Both the position numbers and the translations under genes were made by a program. A DNA stretch of 17,720 nt from an uncultured Clostridia bacterium (GTDB lineage Bacteria; Bacillota; Clostridia; Christensenellales; UBA1242): contig CALDPW010000057.1 of the NCBI GenBank assembly GCA_937911885.1, forward strand, positions 1 through 17,720, given 5' to 3'. Under the pieces are notes generated by a model. That model was not told the origin of the DNA, searched no databases, and saw only the letters and a list, made by a program, of their open reading frames with translations. Positions 6,171 through 13,066 of this stretch are shown in pieces (within the stretch, counting starts at the first letter, position 1; every line of letters starts with the position of its first letter).

Positions 6171-7457
6171 ATGATTGATATAAATTTAATTAGAACCAAT
6201 CCAGATTTGGTTAAAGAAAATATTAAAAAGAAGTTTCAAGATAACAAACTTCCACTAGTTGATAAAGTTATTGAACTAGATAAAGAATTTAGAGCATTAA
6301 AACAAGAAGGCGATAGCTTGCGTGCAAATCGTAACACACTTAGTGCTCAAATTGGCAAATTAATGAAAGAAAAAAATATTGAAGAAGCCAACAAAATTAA
6401 AGAACAAGTTAAACAAAACAACGAACGTGCACTAGAAATTGAACAAAAAGAAGAAGAACTTGGTGCCGAAATCAAAAAAATTATGATGACAATTCCTAAC
6501 ATTATTGCAGATAGTGTTCCTATTGGCAAAGATGATAGCGAAAATGTTGAACAACAACAATTTTTACCTCAAACAAAATATGATTTTGAAATTCCTTATC
6601 ACTTAGATATTTTGGAAAATTTAAATGGTATTGATGTTGATAGTGCCAGAAGAACATCGGGCCAAGGTTTTTACTATTTGCTTGGAGATATTGCAAGATT
6701 GCACTCGGCTGTTTTAACCTATGCTCGTGATTTTATGATTAACAAAGGTTTTACTTATGTTATTCCACCATACATGATTAGAAGCGAAGTTGTTTCGGGT
6801 GTTATGAGTTTTGATGAAATGGATAACATGATGTATAAAATTGAAGGCGAAGATTTATATTTAATTGGAACCAGCGAACACAGTATGATTGGTCGCTTTA
6901 TGAATACTATTGTTGATGAAAAACAACTTCCATTAACCCTAACCAGTTATTCGCCATGTTTTAGAAAAGAAAAAGGTGCACACGGTATTGAAGAAAGAGG
7001 AATTTATCGTATTCACCAATTTGAAAAACAAGAAATGATTGTTATTTGTAAACCAGAAGAAAGCGAACAATGGTTTGAAAAACTATATAACTATACAGTT
7101 GAATTGTTTGTTTCGATGAATATTCCAGTTAGAACATTGGAATGCTGCTCGGGCGATTTGGCAGATTTAAAATACAAGAGTATTGACGTTGAAGCTTGGA
7201 GCCCACGTCAAAAGAAATATTTTGAAGTTGGTAGCTGCTCGAACCTAACCGATGCACAAGCAAGAAGATTGGGTATTAAATACAAAACCGAAAAAGGCAA
7301 TCAATTTGCACACACTTTAAACAACACCGTTGTTGCTCCACCAAGAATGCTTATTGCTTTAATTGAAAACCACTTAAATGCAGATGGCAGCGTTAATGTT
7401 CCTGAGGTTTTACAACCATACATGGGTGGACTTAAAAAGATTGAAATTAAAAAATAA
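6171..7457 (+). CDS. serS: Seryl-tRNA synthetase
   Basis: This class II aminoacyl-tRNA synthetase charges tRNA-Ser (and tRNA-Sec where present). The 428-residue length is typical. The N-terminal ~110 residues form the long antiparallel coiled-coil arm that grips the tRNA variable arm. The catalytic domain shows TSEH (234-237), motif 2 CFRKEKGAHGIEERG (Arg265) followed by YRIHQFEKQEM, and motif 3 around Arg392 in PPRMLIALIEN. The usual motif 3 of bacterial SerS has a Gly-rich NGSGLAVGR segment, so NNTVVAPPR is a sub-family variant. The ATG at 6171 follows AGGAG by 6 nt. It leads an operon with the kinase gene 9 nt downstream. Expression is probably influenced by the leader hairpin at 6097-6133. 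Confidence 0.95.
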   Translation: MIDINLIRTNPDLVKENIKKKFQDNKLPLVDKVIELDKEFRALKQEGDSLRANRNTLSAQIGKLMKEKNIEEANKIKEQVKQNNERALEIEQKEEELGAEIKKIMMTIPNIIADSVPIGKDDSENVEQQQFLPQTKYDFEIPYHLDILENLNGIDVDSARRTSGQGFYYLLGDIARLHSAVLTYARDFMINKGFTYVIPPYMIRSEVVSGVMSFDEMDNMMYKIEGEDLYLIGTSEHSMIGRFMNTIVDEKQLPLTLTSYSPCFRKEKGAHGIEERGIYRIHQFEKQEMIVICKPEESEQWFEKLYNYTVELFVSMNIPVRTLECCSGDLADLKYKSIDVEAWSPRQKKYFEVGSCSNLTDAQARRLGIKYKTEKGNQFAHTLNNTVVAPPRMLIALIENHLNADGSVNVPEVLQPYMGGLKKIEIKK

Positions 7458-7466
7458 GGTAATGTA

Positions 7467-8393
7467 ATGATTAGAACTTTTATTAATGTAAATGAAGTTA
7501 GTGAAAAGCTAGATCACAATGCAATAAAAGTTATGCTCGATGCCGAAAGCAGGTATAGAGGACAGCTTTTTAAAGTTGTTAACATGATTAATAAGCGCAG
7601 AAAAAAAATTAAAGTATTGTTGTTGGGTGGCCCTAGCTGTGCTGGAAAAACCTCAACAGCAAGGCTTATTAAAGAAATTTTTGAAAAAAGCAAACATCGC
7701 AGGGCAATAATTATTAGCATGGATGACTTTTTTGTTAACCGTGAAGATACTCCGTTGTTGCCAAATGGTCAAAAAGACTTTGATAGTTTGCGTGCTGTTA
7801 ACTTTGAACAAATGGAACAATGCTTTACCAAATTGTTTAAAACAGGTGAAGCAAAATTTCCTCGCTTCAACTTTGAAACAGGGTTGAACGAACCAGATTA
7901 CTATGATCTAAACTTAAAAGATAATCCAATTATTATTTTTGAAGGTTTGCATGTGTTAAATCCCGACCTTACCAAATATTTGGGAACAACAGGATTTTTT
8001 AAAATGTATATTAGCACATTGCGTGGATTTAAAAATGATAAGGGAATAAAAATGAGCACTCGACAAGTTAGATTGGTGCGCAGAATTATTAGAGATATTG
8101 AGCGCCGAAAATTTACACCCGAAAAAACGTTTGAACTTTGGAAAAACGTTTGCGATGCCGAGGATGCCTACATTGCGCCATATAAGGATGATGTTGATTA
8201 CTATATTGATACAACTCACGACTACGAAATTGCATTATATAAAACCGAGCTGTTTAAAATAATGGCCGAAAAAAGAGATCAATTAAAAAGACTTTCGTTT
8301 TTAGATTTGTTTGATAACACCATTTCGCTTCAACGCGAACAGTTGCCAGAAACAACTTTAATGTGGGAGTTTATTGATAGGGAAATTGATTAA
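7467..8393 (+). CDS. Uridine kinase/phosphoribulokinase-family P-loop kinase
   Basis: A 308-residue cytosolic kinase. A ~48-residue helical N-terminal extension precedes the Walker A motif GGPSCAGKT (54-62). After it come IISMDDFFVNREDTP, matching the DDFY region of uridine kinases, then FDSLRAVNF and IIFEGLHVLNP. A lid-like Arg-rich segment (RLVRRIIRDIERR) follows. Classical Udk is ~210 residues, so this is the longer uridine-kinase-like branch seen in many Firmicutes. The substrate (uridine/cytidine or something else) cannot be settled from sequence. The AAGG of its ribosome binding site overlaps the serS stop codon, implying translational coupling in one operon. A strong terminator follows. 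Confidence 0.9.
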   Translation: MIRTFINVNEVSEKLDHNAIKVMLDAESRYRGQLFKVVNMINKRRKKIKVLLLGGPSCAGKTSTARLIKEIFEKSKHRRAIIISMDDFFVNREDTPLLPNGQKDFDSLRAVNFEQMEQCFTKLFKTGEAKFPRFNFETGLNEPDYYDLNLKDNPIIIFEGLHVLNPDLTKYLGTTGFFKMYISTLRGFKNDKGIKMSTRQVRLVRRIIRDIERRKFTPEKTFELWKNVCDAEDAYIAPYKDDVDYYIDTTHDYEIALYKTELFKIMAEKRDQLKRLSFLDLFDNTISLQREQLPETTLMWEFIDREID

Positions 8394-8394
8394 T

Positions 8395-8420
8395 AAAAAG
8401 CACCGTTTTGGTGCTTTTTT
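8395..8420 (+). terminator. Terminator after the serS-kinase operon
   Basis: AAAAAGCACC (8395-8404) pairs with GGTGCTTTTT (8410-8419) around a GTTTT loop, with the T-tract continuing. It starts 2 nt after the kinase stop and insulates the SOS promoter that begins at 8433. Confidence 0.93.
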
Positions 8421-8432
8421 GTTTGTTTTAAA

Positions 8433-8462
8433 TTGACAAGCATAGAACAAATGTTCTATACT
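8433..8462 (+). promoter_or_regulatory. Promoter of the dinB cassette
   Basis: A perfect TTGACA (8433-8438), an 18-nt spacer and TATACT (8457-8462). The LexA-type palindrome fills the spacer and runs into the -10 box, so a bound repressor would block RNA polymerase. The predicted start is near 8469, just before the TGGAG ribosome binding site. Confidence 0.8.
8442..8459. promoter_or_regulatory. LexA (DinR/SOS) box
   Basis: ATAGAAC-AAAT-GTTCTAT is a perfect inverted repeat with 7-nt arms. Its core GAAC-N4-GTTC (8445-8456) matches the established LexA/DinR operator of Bacillus and other Gram-positive bacteria. Its position between -35 and -10 of the dinB promoter is the classical arrangement for SOS repression. 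The lexA gene itself is outside the window. Confidence 0.88.
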
Positions 8463-8483
8463 ATAAAAGTATTTGGAGCAATT

Positions 8484-9737
8484 ATGGAACATAGAATTAT
8501 TTTTCATTCTGATCTTAATAATTTTTATGCTAGTGTTGAGTGTTTGTATAATCCAAACATTCGAAACAAAGGTGTTGTTGTGGTTGGCGACCAGGAAAAA
8601 CGACACGGAATTGTTTTGGCTAAAAACAATATTGCAAAAGCTTGTGGAATAAAAACAGGCGACACAATTGGCGAAGCAAAACAAAAGTTTGGAAACAACT
8701 TGGTGTGTGTTAAAGCAAACTTTGAAAGATATTATTATATTTCAAAATTGATAAAGCAAATGTATAGGGAATATACCGATAGGGTTGAAAGTTTTGGCAT
8801 TGACGAAGCGTGGTTAGATGTTACGGGCGTGGTTAATAATTTTGATGAGGCAGTAGAGCTTGCCAACAAAATTCGAAAGCGAGTAATTGAACAATTTGGA
8901 TTAACTGTTAGCATTGGTGTTAGTTTTAATAAAATTTTTGCAAAGCTTGGTAGCGATTTAAAAAAACCAAATGCAGTAACCTTAATAAGCACACAAAATT
9001 ACAAGCAAATTGTGTGGGATTTGCCAGCTAGTGATTTGCTTTATGTTGGCAAAAAAACAGCTGAAAAGTTGGAAAAATTGGGAATTAAAACCATTGGAAA
9101 CATTGCCAATACTTCCCCCGTTGTTTTAAAGAGGGCACTTGGCAAAAATGGCTTAACTCTGCACGAATTTGCAAATGGTAAAGATTGTAGCCCTGTTAAA
9201 AAAAGTGATGAACAAGAACAAATTAAATCGGTGGGAAACTCCACAACTTGTGCACACGATTTAACAACAAATAGTGATGTTAGGGCTGTTATTTATATTT
9301 TAGCCGAAAATGTTGCTAGGCGACTGCGTGAAAAAAATTTGTGGTGCACAACAATTTGTGTAAGTTACAAAAATAATCAACTTCAAACAGTGGAAAAAAT
9401 GAAAACAATAAAAGATGCTACCGTGCTTGCTTCCGATATTGCAAAGGTTGCATATGATATGTTTGTGGAAAATCACGATTGGCATTCAACCATTAGGGCT
9501 GTGGGTGTTAGAGCAACGGGGCTTTGTGAAAAACCTGTGCAGTATAATATGTTTGTGGATGAACAAACTATTATAAAAAAGGAGAATTTTGAAAAGGTTG
9601 TTGATAATTTGAGAAGCCGATTTGGATATAACATAATTAAAAGAGGCAATGTTTGTTTAAATAAGGATTTTGATGAAATTTGTCCCGAACATGTTACGCA
9701 CAAAATTCATCCGTTCAGTTATTTTAAGCCTGAGTAA
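8484..9737 (+). CDS. dinB: Y-family translesion DNA polymerase (DinB/UmuC type)
   Basis: A 417-residue error-prone polymerase that copies past damaged bases. The palm motifs are intact: HSDLNNFYASVE with Asp10, FGIDEAWLDVTG with the Asp107-Glu108 pair, and SIGVSFNKIFAKLGSDLKKPN. A helix-hairpin-helix thumb (LLYVGKKTAEKLEKLGI) and a little-finger domain follow. QYNMF (353-357) fits a sliding-clamp-binding motif, and the ~60 residues after it (RSRFGYNIIKRG) give a UmuC/UvrX-like tail that E. coli Pol IV lacks. The ATG at 8484 is chosen because it has TGGAG 5 nt upstream; the in-frame TTG at 8433 is part of the -35 box and not a start. It is SOS-regulated through the overlapping LexA box, with the 77-residue gene 14 nt downstream. 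The symbol could equally be polY or uvrX. Confidence 0.94.
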   Translation: MEHRIIFHSDLNNFYASVECLYNPNIRNKGVVVVGDQEKRHGIVLAKNNIAKACGIKTGDTIGEAKQKFGNNLVCVKANFERYYYISKLIKQMYREYTDRVESFGIDEAWLDVTGVVNNFDEAVELANKIRKRVIEQFGLTVSIGVSFNKIFAKLGSDLKKPNAVTLISTQNYKQIVWDLPASDLLYVGKKTAEKLEKLGIKTIGNIANTSPVVLKRALGKNGLTLHEFANGKDCSPVKKSDEQEQIKSVGNSTTCAHDLTTNSDVRAVIYILAENVARRLREKNLWCTTICVSYKNNQLQTVEKMKTIKDATVLASDIAKVAYDMFVENHDWHSTIRAVGVRATGLCEKPVQYNMFVDEQTIIKKENFEKVVDNLRSRFGYNIIKRGNVCLNKDFDEICPEHVTHKIHPFSYFKPE

Positions 9738-9751
9738 AAAAGTGTGATAAA

Positions 9752-9985
9752 ATGAAAAAACAATTTGTTACTTGTTTGGTTGAATTTGGTGAGGATGGAA
9801 CCAAAATTCCTAAACGAATTATATTTGACGATGTTAAATATGATGTTGATAAATTAATTGAAGTAAAAAACTGTGCAAGTTTTAAAGCGGGAGGTTTTGG
9901 CGAACGCTACACGGTAAAAATAAAAAATAAAACCACATATTTGTTTTTTGAGGAGGGCAAGTGGTTTGTTGAGGCAAAGTGTTAA
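9752..9985 (+). CDS. 77-residue partner protein of the SOS polymerase, function unknown
   Basis: A small protein that looks all-beta: an N-terminal strand (FVTCLVEF), then IPKRIIFDDVKYDVDKLIEV, a loop CASFKAGGFGERYTVKI, and a final YLFFEEGKWFVE. The order P-x-x-(I/F)-x-F-(D/G)-x-x-x-Y-x-V-(D/x)-x-x-(I/V), then R-Y-x-V-x-I, then Y-L-x-F, then W-F-V-E resembles small proteins encoded beside Y-family polymerase genes in Clostridia. It also loosely resembles the actinobacterial DUF6504 proteins beside dinB/imuB; this is from memory and unverified. It lies 14 nt behind the polymerase gene with no promoter between, so it is in the same LexA-controlled operon. The ribosome binding site is weak (GTGTGAT). 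A role as polymerase accessory is inference from position only. Confidence 0.85.
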   Translation: MKKQFVTCLVEFGEDGTKIPKRIIFDDVKYDVDKLIEVKNCASFKAGGFGERYTVKIKNKTTYLFFEEGKWFVEAKC

Positions 9986-9999
9986 ACTTTGCCTATTTT
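9973..9999 (+). terminator. Terminator of the dinB cassette
   Basis: GGCAAAGT (9973-9980) pairs with ACTTTGCC (9986-9993) around a 5-nt loop that contains the stop codon of the 77-residue gene, followed by TATTTT. The T-tract is interrupted, so termination may be partial. Confidence 0.7.
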
Positions 10000-10030
10000 A
10001 ATTATAAAAATTAAAGTTATGTGCTAAAAT

Positions 10031-10576
10031 ATGGTTAGCATGAAAAAGAATAATAATCTATTAAACATTTTAATACTTGTTTGTTCAATTGTTGGAGTTT
10101 TGTCTTTAACAATGATGTTTGTGCCAGCAATTGGCTATAAAACCTTGGCAACCAACAATGTTTATTCGTTTTCGTTGTGGGATTTTGTTATGGCGTTAAT
10201 AGAGCCAATAAGTAGCGAAGAAATTATTATTTTTAACTATATGCAAACATCGTTAACAAGTGCTTGTGCATATGCTATTTCAATTTTTAGTATTATTGCT
10301 TTTGTGCTGATAATTGCGTTGGTAATATGCTTGGTTGTTGCAAATTACGGAAGCATAAAAATTTCGTTTTTTACATCGATTGCTCTGCTGTTAAACATGA
10401 TTGGTTTGTTTGTTTCGGTGTGTGTTTTTACCAGTTTTATAACCAATCAAAAAGGTGGTATAACCACTGGCAGCATTGGATATGTTATGTGGGGATTTAT
10501 ATTGTTAACAATTTTTGTTGTTACAATTTTTGCAGCCCTTGCAGTAAAATATTTTTATAAAGGAAAAAATAAATGA
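10031..10576 (+). CDS. Four-helix membrane protein, function unknown
   Basis: A protein of 181 residues with hydrophobic segments at roughly 11-33, 78-104, 112-136 and 150-173, a polar loop after helix 1, and a basic C-terminus (YFYKGKNK): a four-pass inner membrane protein with both ends probably cytosolic. I recognise no family. The start is uncertain: ATGs at 10031 and 10040 are both in frame and neither has a good ribosome binding site. A weak extended -10 (TGC-TAAAAT, 10022-10030) would start transcription near 10037, in which case only 10040 could be used, almost leaderless. The longer form is given. Its stop overlaps the start of the radical SAM gene by 4 nt (ATGA), so the two are translationally coupled and may work together. 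Confidence 0.82.
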   Translation: MVSMKKNNNLLNILILVCSIVGVLSLTMMFVPAIGYKTLATNNVYSFSLWDFVMALIEPISSEEIIIFNYMQTSLTSACAYAISIFSIIAFVLIIALVICLVVANYGSIKISFFTSIALLLNMIGLFVSVCVFTSFITNQKGGITTGSIGYVMWGFILLTIFVVTIFAALAVKYFYKGKNK

Positions 10577-11442
10577 GCCGTTGTGAGCTGTGTCCACGCA
10601 AATGTGGAATAGATAGAAGTAATAATGTTGGTTTTTGTGGGGTAACAAACACCATAAAAATTGCCAGAGCCGGGCTTCATTATTGGGAAGAACCAGTAAT
10701 TTCGGGTGATAAAGGAAGTGGCACCGTGTTTTTTAGTGGTTGCAACTTAAAATGTGTTTATTGTCAAAATTATCAAATTTCATCTCAGGCTTTTGGCAAG
10801 GAAATAACACCACAAAGGCTTGCTGAAATATTTAAAGAACTAGAAAATAAAGGGGCGCATAACATTAATTTGGTAACACCAAGCCACTATGTTGATGGTA
10901 TTATTGATGCTCTTAATATTTATAGACCAAACATTCCAATTGTTTATAACACAAACGGATATGATAGCCTTGAAACATTAAAAAAACTTGAAGGATATGT
11001 TGATGTTTACTTAACAGATTTAAAATATTTTTCGAGCGAAATATCAAAAAAATATTCGGCAGCCGAAAATTATTTTAGCGTTGCAACTCAGGCCATTTTA
11101 GAAATGTTAAGGCAACAACCAACAAATGTTATTAAAAATAATTTGTTAAAAAAAGGTGTTATTATTAGACACTTGGTTATGCCCGGTTGCAGTGGAGATA
11201 GTGTTAAAGTGTTGGAATGGATTAAGGATAATTGTCCTAATGCTTGTGTTAGCATTATGGGGCAATACACTCCATGCTACAAAGCTGAGTTATATCCCGA
11301 AATTAACAAAAAAATAACACCACTTGAATATAAGCGTGTTATTTCAAAATTTAATGCACTTGGTTTAACAAACGGCTATTGCCAGGAATTGGATAGTGCA
11401 TCCGAAGAATATATTCCACCATTTAATTTAGAAGGTGTTTAA
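10573..11442 (+). CDS. Radical SAM protein, PflA/PflX-like (COG1313 type)
   Basis: A 289-residue radical SAM enzyme. The [4Fe-4S]-SAM triad CNLKCVYC (Cys57, Cys61, Cys64) is intact and is followed by the usual aromatic/Gln pattern. An N-terminal cysteine group (C4, C7, C11, C22; CELCPRKCG...GFCG) probably binds a further metal or cluster, as in PflX-type proteins. Later segments VYNTNGY and DVYLTDLKYF fit the TIM-barrel strands of pyruvate formate-lyase-activating-enzyme relatives. The real substrate of this subfamily is unknown, and no glycyl-radical enzyme gene lies in the window. The start ATG overlaps the previous stop and has AAAGGA upstream. A bidirectional terminator follows. Confidence 0.9.
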   Translation: MSRCELCPRKCGIDRSNNVGFCGVTNTIKIARAGLHYWEEPVISGDKGSGTVFFSGCNLKCVYCQNYQISSQAFGKEITPQRLAEIFKELENKGAHNINLVTPSHYVDGIIDALNIYRPNIPIVYNTNGYDSLETLKKLEGYVDVYLTDLKYFSSEISKKYSAAENYFSVATQAILEMLRQQPTNVIKNNLLKKGVIIRHLVMPGCSGDSVKVLEWIKDNCPNACVSIMGQYTPCYKAELYPEINKKITPLEYKRVISKFNALGLTNGYCQELDSASEEYIPPFNLEGV

Positions 11443-11444
11443 TA

Positions 11445-11474
11445 AAAAATAAAGGCAGACTTGCCTTTATTTTT
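11445..11474. terminator. Bidirectional terminator between radical SAM and LRR_5 genes
   Basis: AAAAATAAAGGCA (11445-11457) pairs with TGCCTTTATTTTT (11462-11474) around a GACT loop. The TAA stop of the minus-strand gene (11467-11469) lies inside the stem. Confidence 0.9.
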
Positions 11475-12336
11475 TTGTTTTGGATTGATGTTTGCGTTGC
11501 CAATCGGTAAAAGATTCGGTTGTAGCAGCGTTGATAAATCTATCAACTTCATCGTAATAATCAATATGTGAAACTTCGGCTGTTCCTGATGCATTTGTTG
11601 AAATTTGTGTTAACATTCTACCATGTTTAATAAAATCCCAATATTGATTAATGCGTTGACCGTTAACTTCATAAATGTTGGCATAATTATGTTTTAAGCT
11701 TTCATCACGTTTATTGTTAAGTTCAATTACTTGATCGCCTTTTAATGTTGCACAAACTGTAACTTCTGGGGCATTAGCAAAAGCTCCGTTGTTAATTGTT
11801 ATTGTTTGCACTGCATCAAAGCTAACAAGTGGATTGTTGTTAACAAGTGGTGTAATTTGACCGTTTGCTTTTGAACGTGGAACATAAACCAATTCAACAT
11901 CAAATGGTTTTTCTAAATAAGCAGGATCAAATGTTGAAAGAAGTGATGTGCACGAATCGTTGTGATATAAACCATTTTTATTGCAGAAAAAAGGTGTTGC
12001 TTTTTGGTCGGGATTGTTAACCGAAATTGATTCTAGTTCAACACAGCTTGCAAATGGATAAACATATCCACGTTTTTCAACCGATACAAGTGTTGAAGGT
12101 AAAACTATTTTTGTTATTGATCGGCTAATTTGTTTAAAAGCTCCAAAAGAAATATGAGTTATTCCTTCGGGAATAGTAATTGTTCCATGATCAACTGCAC
12201 TTGGTAAAATTTGTTTAAGTTCGTATTGATCAAACTTAACTATTTTTCCGGCAACTTTGTGTTTTGCTGTTTGATGTTCAACAATAAAACCTTTGTTTTT
12301 AAATGATAATTTTTTCAGTTCTGATAGTAACGACAT
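11467..12336 (-). CDS. Cytoplasmic LRR_5 (BspA-like) repeat protein
   Basis: A 289-residue protein without a signal peptide or membrane helix. Residues ~45-115 contain BspA-type leucine-rich repeat units: GTITIPEGITHISFGAFKQI, then SITKIVLPSTLVSVE, then FASCVELESISV. These match the LRR_5 pattern (x-IPxxVxxIGxxAFxxCxxLxxIxLPxsL). A further strand-rich section (VQTITINNGAFANAPEVTVC) may be a degenerate repeat. The N-terminal ~40 and C-terminal ~70 residues are unassigned. LRR_5 proteins are usually secreted surface proteins; this one appears cytosolic, so it is probably a protein-interaction scaffold. The ATG follows GGAG by 7 nt, with a consensus promoter upstream. The gene at 12422-12829 lies ahead on the same strand without an obvious terminator, so the two may be partly co-transcribed. 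Confidence 0.85.
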   Translation of the reverse strand: MSLLSELKKLSFKNKGFIVEHQTAKHKVAGKIVKFDQYELKQILPSAVDHGTITIPEGITHISFGAFKQISRSITKIVLPSTLVSVEKRGYVYPFASCVELESISVNNPDQKATPFFCNKNGLYHNDSCTSLLSTFDPAYLEKPFDVELVYVPRSKANGQITPLVNNNPLVSFDAVQTITINNGAFANAPEVTVCATLKGDQVIELNNKRDESLKHNYANIYEVNGQRINQYWDFIKHGRMLTQISTNASGTAEVSHIDYYDEVDRFINAATTESFTDWQRKHQSKTKK

Positions 12337-12364
12337 TTCATAACTCCAAAATATTTATACTATA

Positions 12365-12393
12365 ATTTTATCGCTAAAATGGCCTAATGTCAA
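12365..12393 (-). promoter_or_regulatory. Promoter of the LRR_5 gene
   Basis: On the minus strand a perfect TTGACA (12393-12388), a 17-nt spacer and TAAAAT (12370-12365), with the start near 12358 and a short leader to the GGAG ribosome binding site. Confidence 0.78.
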
Positions 12394-12421
12394 TAGTCAA
12401 AAATTTTGGAAGGGTTTAGAT

Positions 12422-12829
12422 TTAGTTTGAATTGCTTTGCTCAATTGCAAAATTTAACAAATTGTTATAAAACTTTGTGCTGGAATTATGTGTGTTTAAA
12501 AACAAGCATCTACCATCATAACCGTTTTCGTGAAATCTAATTAAATTAAATCCATAAAAGTCGGGTTTAACATTAATTAAAAGTTTGTTAAATGGCATTT
12601 CGGCAAAAAAACAGGTGTTGTTAAATTCCATTTCAAACCACAAACCTTTTTGCAATTCTTTTAAAGTAATATCGTTGTTTGCAACTCCAAAAGCAGGTGA
12701 AAAATATGATTTTGTGGTTAGCTGTTCTAGCCATGGAGTAATGGTATTTTTGTCAATAACATATTTTAGTGAATCGTAATAAACCACATATTGGTTTGCT
12801 TCAAAAAAGTATTCGGTTAAGGTTTTCAT
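12422..12829 (-). CDS. 135-residue hypothetical protein
   Basis: A soluble-looking alpha/beta protein of 135 residues, rich in aromatic residues (ANQYVVYYDSLKYVID near the N-terminus; FEMEFNNTCFFAEMPF and KPDFYGFNLIRFHENGYDG in the middle). It has no signal peptide, membrane helix or recognisable catalytic motif. I do not recognise the family. The ATG has CGGAG 5 nt upstream and a near-consensus promoter (12858-12887), both supporting a real, expressed gene. The next gene on the same strand (LRR_5) begins 85 nt beyond its stop with its own promoter, and no terminator is visible between. Confidence 0.8.
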   Translation of the reverse strand: MKTLTEYFFEANQYVVYYDSLKYVIDKNTITPWLEQLTTKSYFSPAFGVANNDITLKELQKGLWFEMEFNNTCFFAEMPFNKLLINVKPDFYGFNLIRFHENGYDGRCLFLNTHNSSTKFYNNLLNFAIEQSNSN

Positions 12830-12857
12830 AATAACTCCGTAATTAATTGATATATAA

Positions 12858-12887
12858 ATATTAAGTTATTAGGCAAAACATTGTCAA
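12858..12887 (-). promoter_or_regulatory. Promoter of the 135-residue gene
   Basis: On the minus strand a perfect TTGACA (12887-12882), an 18-nt spacer and TAATAT (12863-12858), about 28 nt ahead of the start codon. Confidence 0.65.
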
Positions 12888-12928
12888 CTAACAATAAAAA
12901 AAGAATAATTTTTTTTGATTAAAACATA

Positions 12929-12956
12929 TTGCAAAGTGCATAATAATTGGTATAAT
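12929..12956 (+). promoter_or_regulatory. Upstream tandem promoter of the SHOCT membrane gene pair
   Basis: TTGCAA (12929-12934), a 16-nt spacer and TATAAT (12951-12956) preceded by TGG, an extended -10. The start would be near 12963, inside the palindrome 12958-12977. Confidence 0.55.
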
Positions 12957-12957
12957 A

Positions 12958-12977
12958 TTAATAATAAATATTATTAA
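12958..12977. repeat. 20-bp perfect palindrome between tandem promoters
   Basis: TTAATAATA-AA-TATTATTAA: 9-nt arms and a 2-nt centre, covering the predicted start of the first promoter and lying just before the -35 of the second. It could be an operator or a chance AT-rich palindrome. Confidence 0.4.
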
Positions 12978-12984
12978 AAAAGTT

Positions 12985-13013
12985 TTGCAATTATAACTTT
13001 TAAGTGATATAAT
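12985..13013 (+). promoter_or_regulatory. Main promoter of the SHOCT membrane gene pair
   Basis: TTGCAA (12985-12990), a 17-nt spacer and TATAAT (13008-13013) preceded by TGA. The start near 13020 leaves a leader of about 45 nt to the AAGGA ribosome binding site at 13050-13054. Confidence 0.75.
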
Positions 13014-13066
13014 ATAAATACAAGTAGAAAAATTGAAAATATATTTTTTAAGGATTTTGTTTGCTC

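Noticed and set aside
8433..8483. TTG start of the polymerase gene at 8433
   Set aside because: This TTG is the beginning of the -35 box and the region holds the LexA box and promoter; ATG 8484 gives the normal Y-family N-terminus.
8358..8684. Minus-strand open frame of 108 codons over the kinase end, terminator and SOS promoter
   Set aside because: It runs through a terminator, a LexA box and the conserved polymerase N-terminus on the other strand, so it is not a gene.
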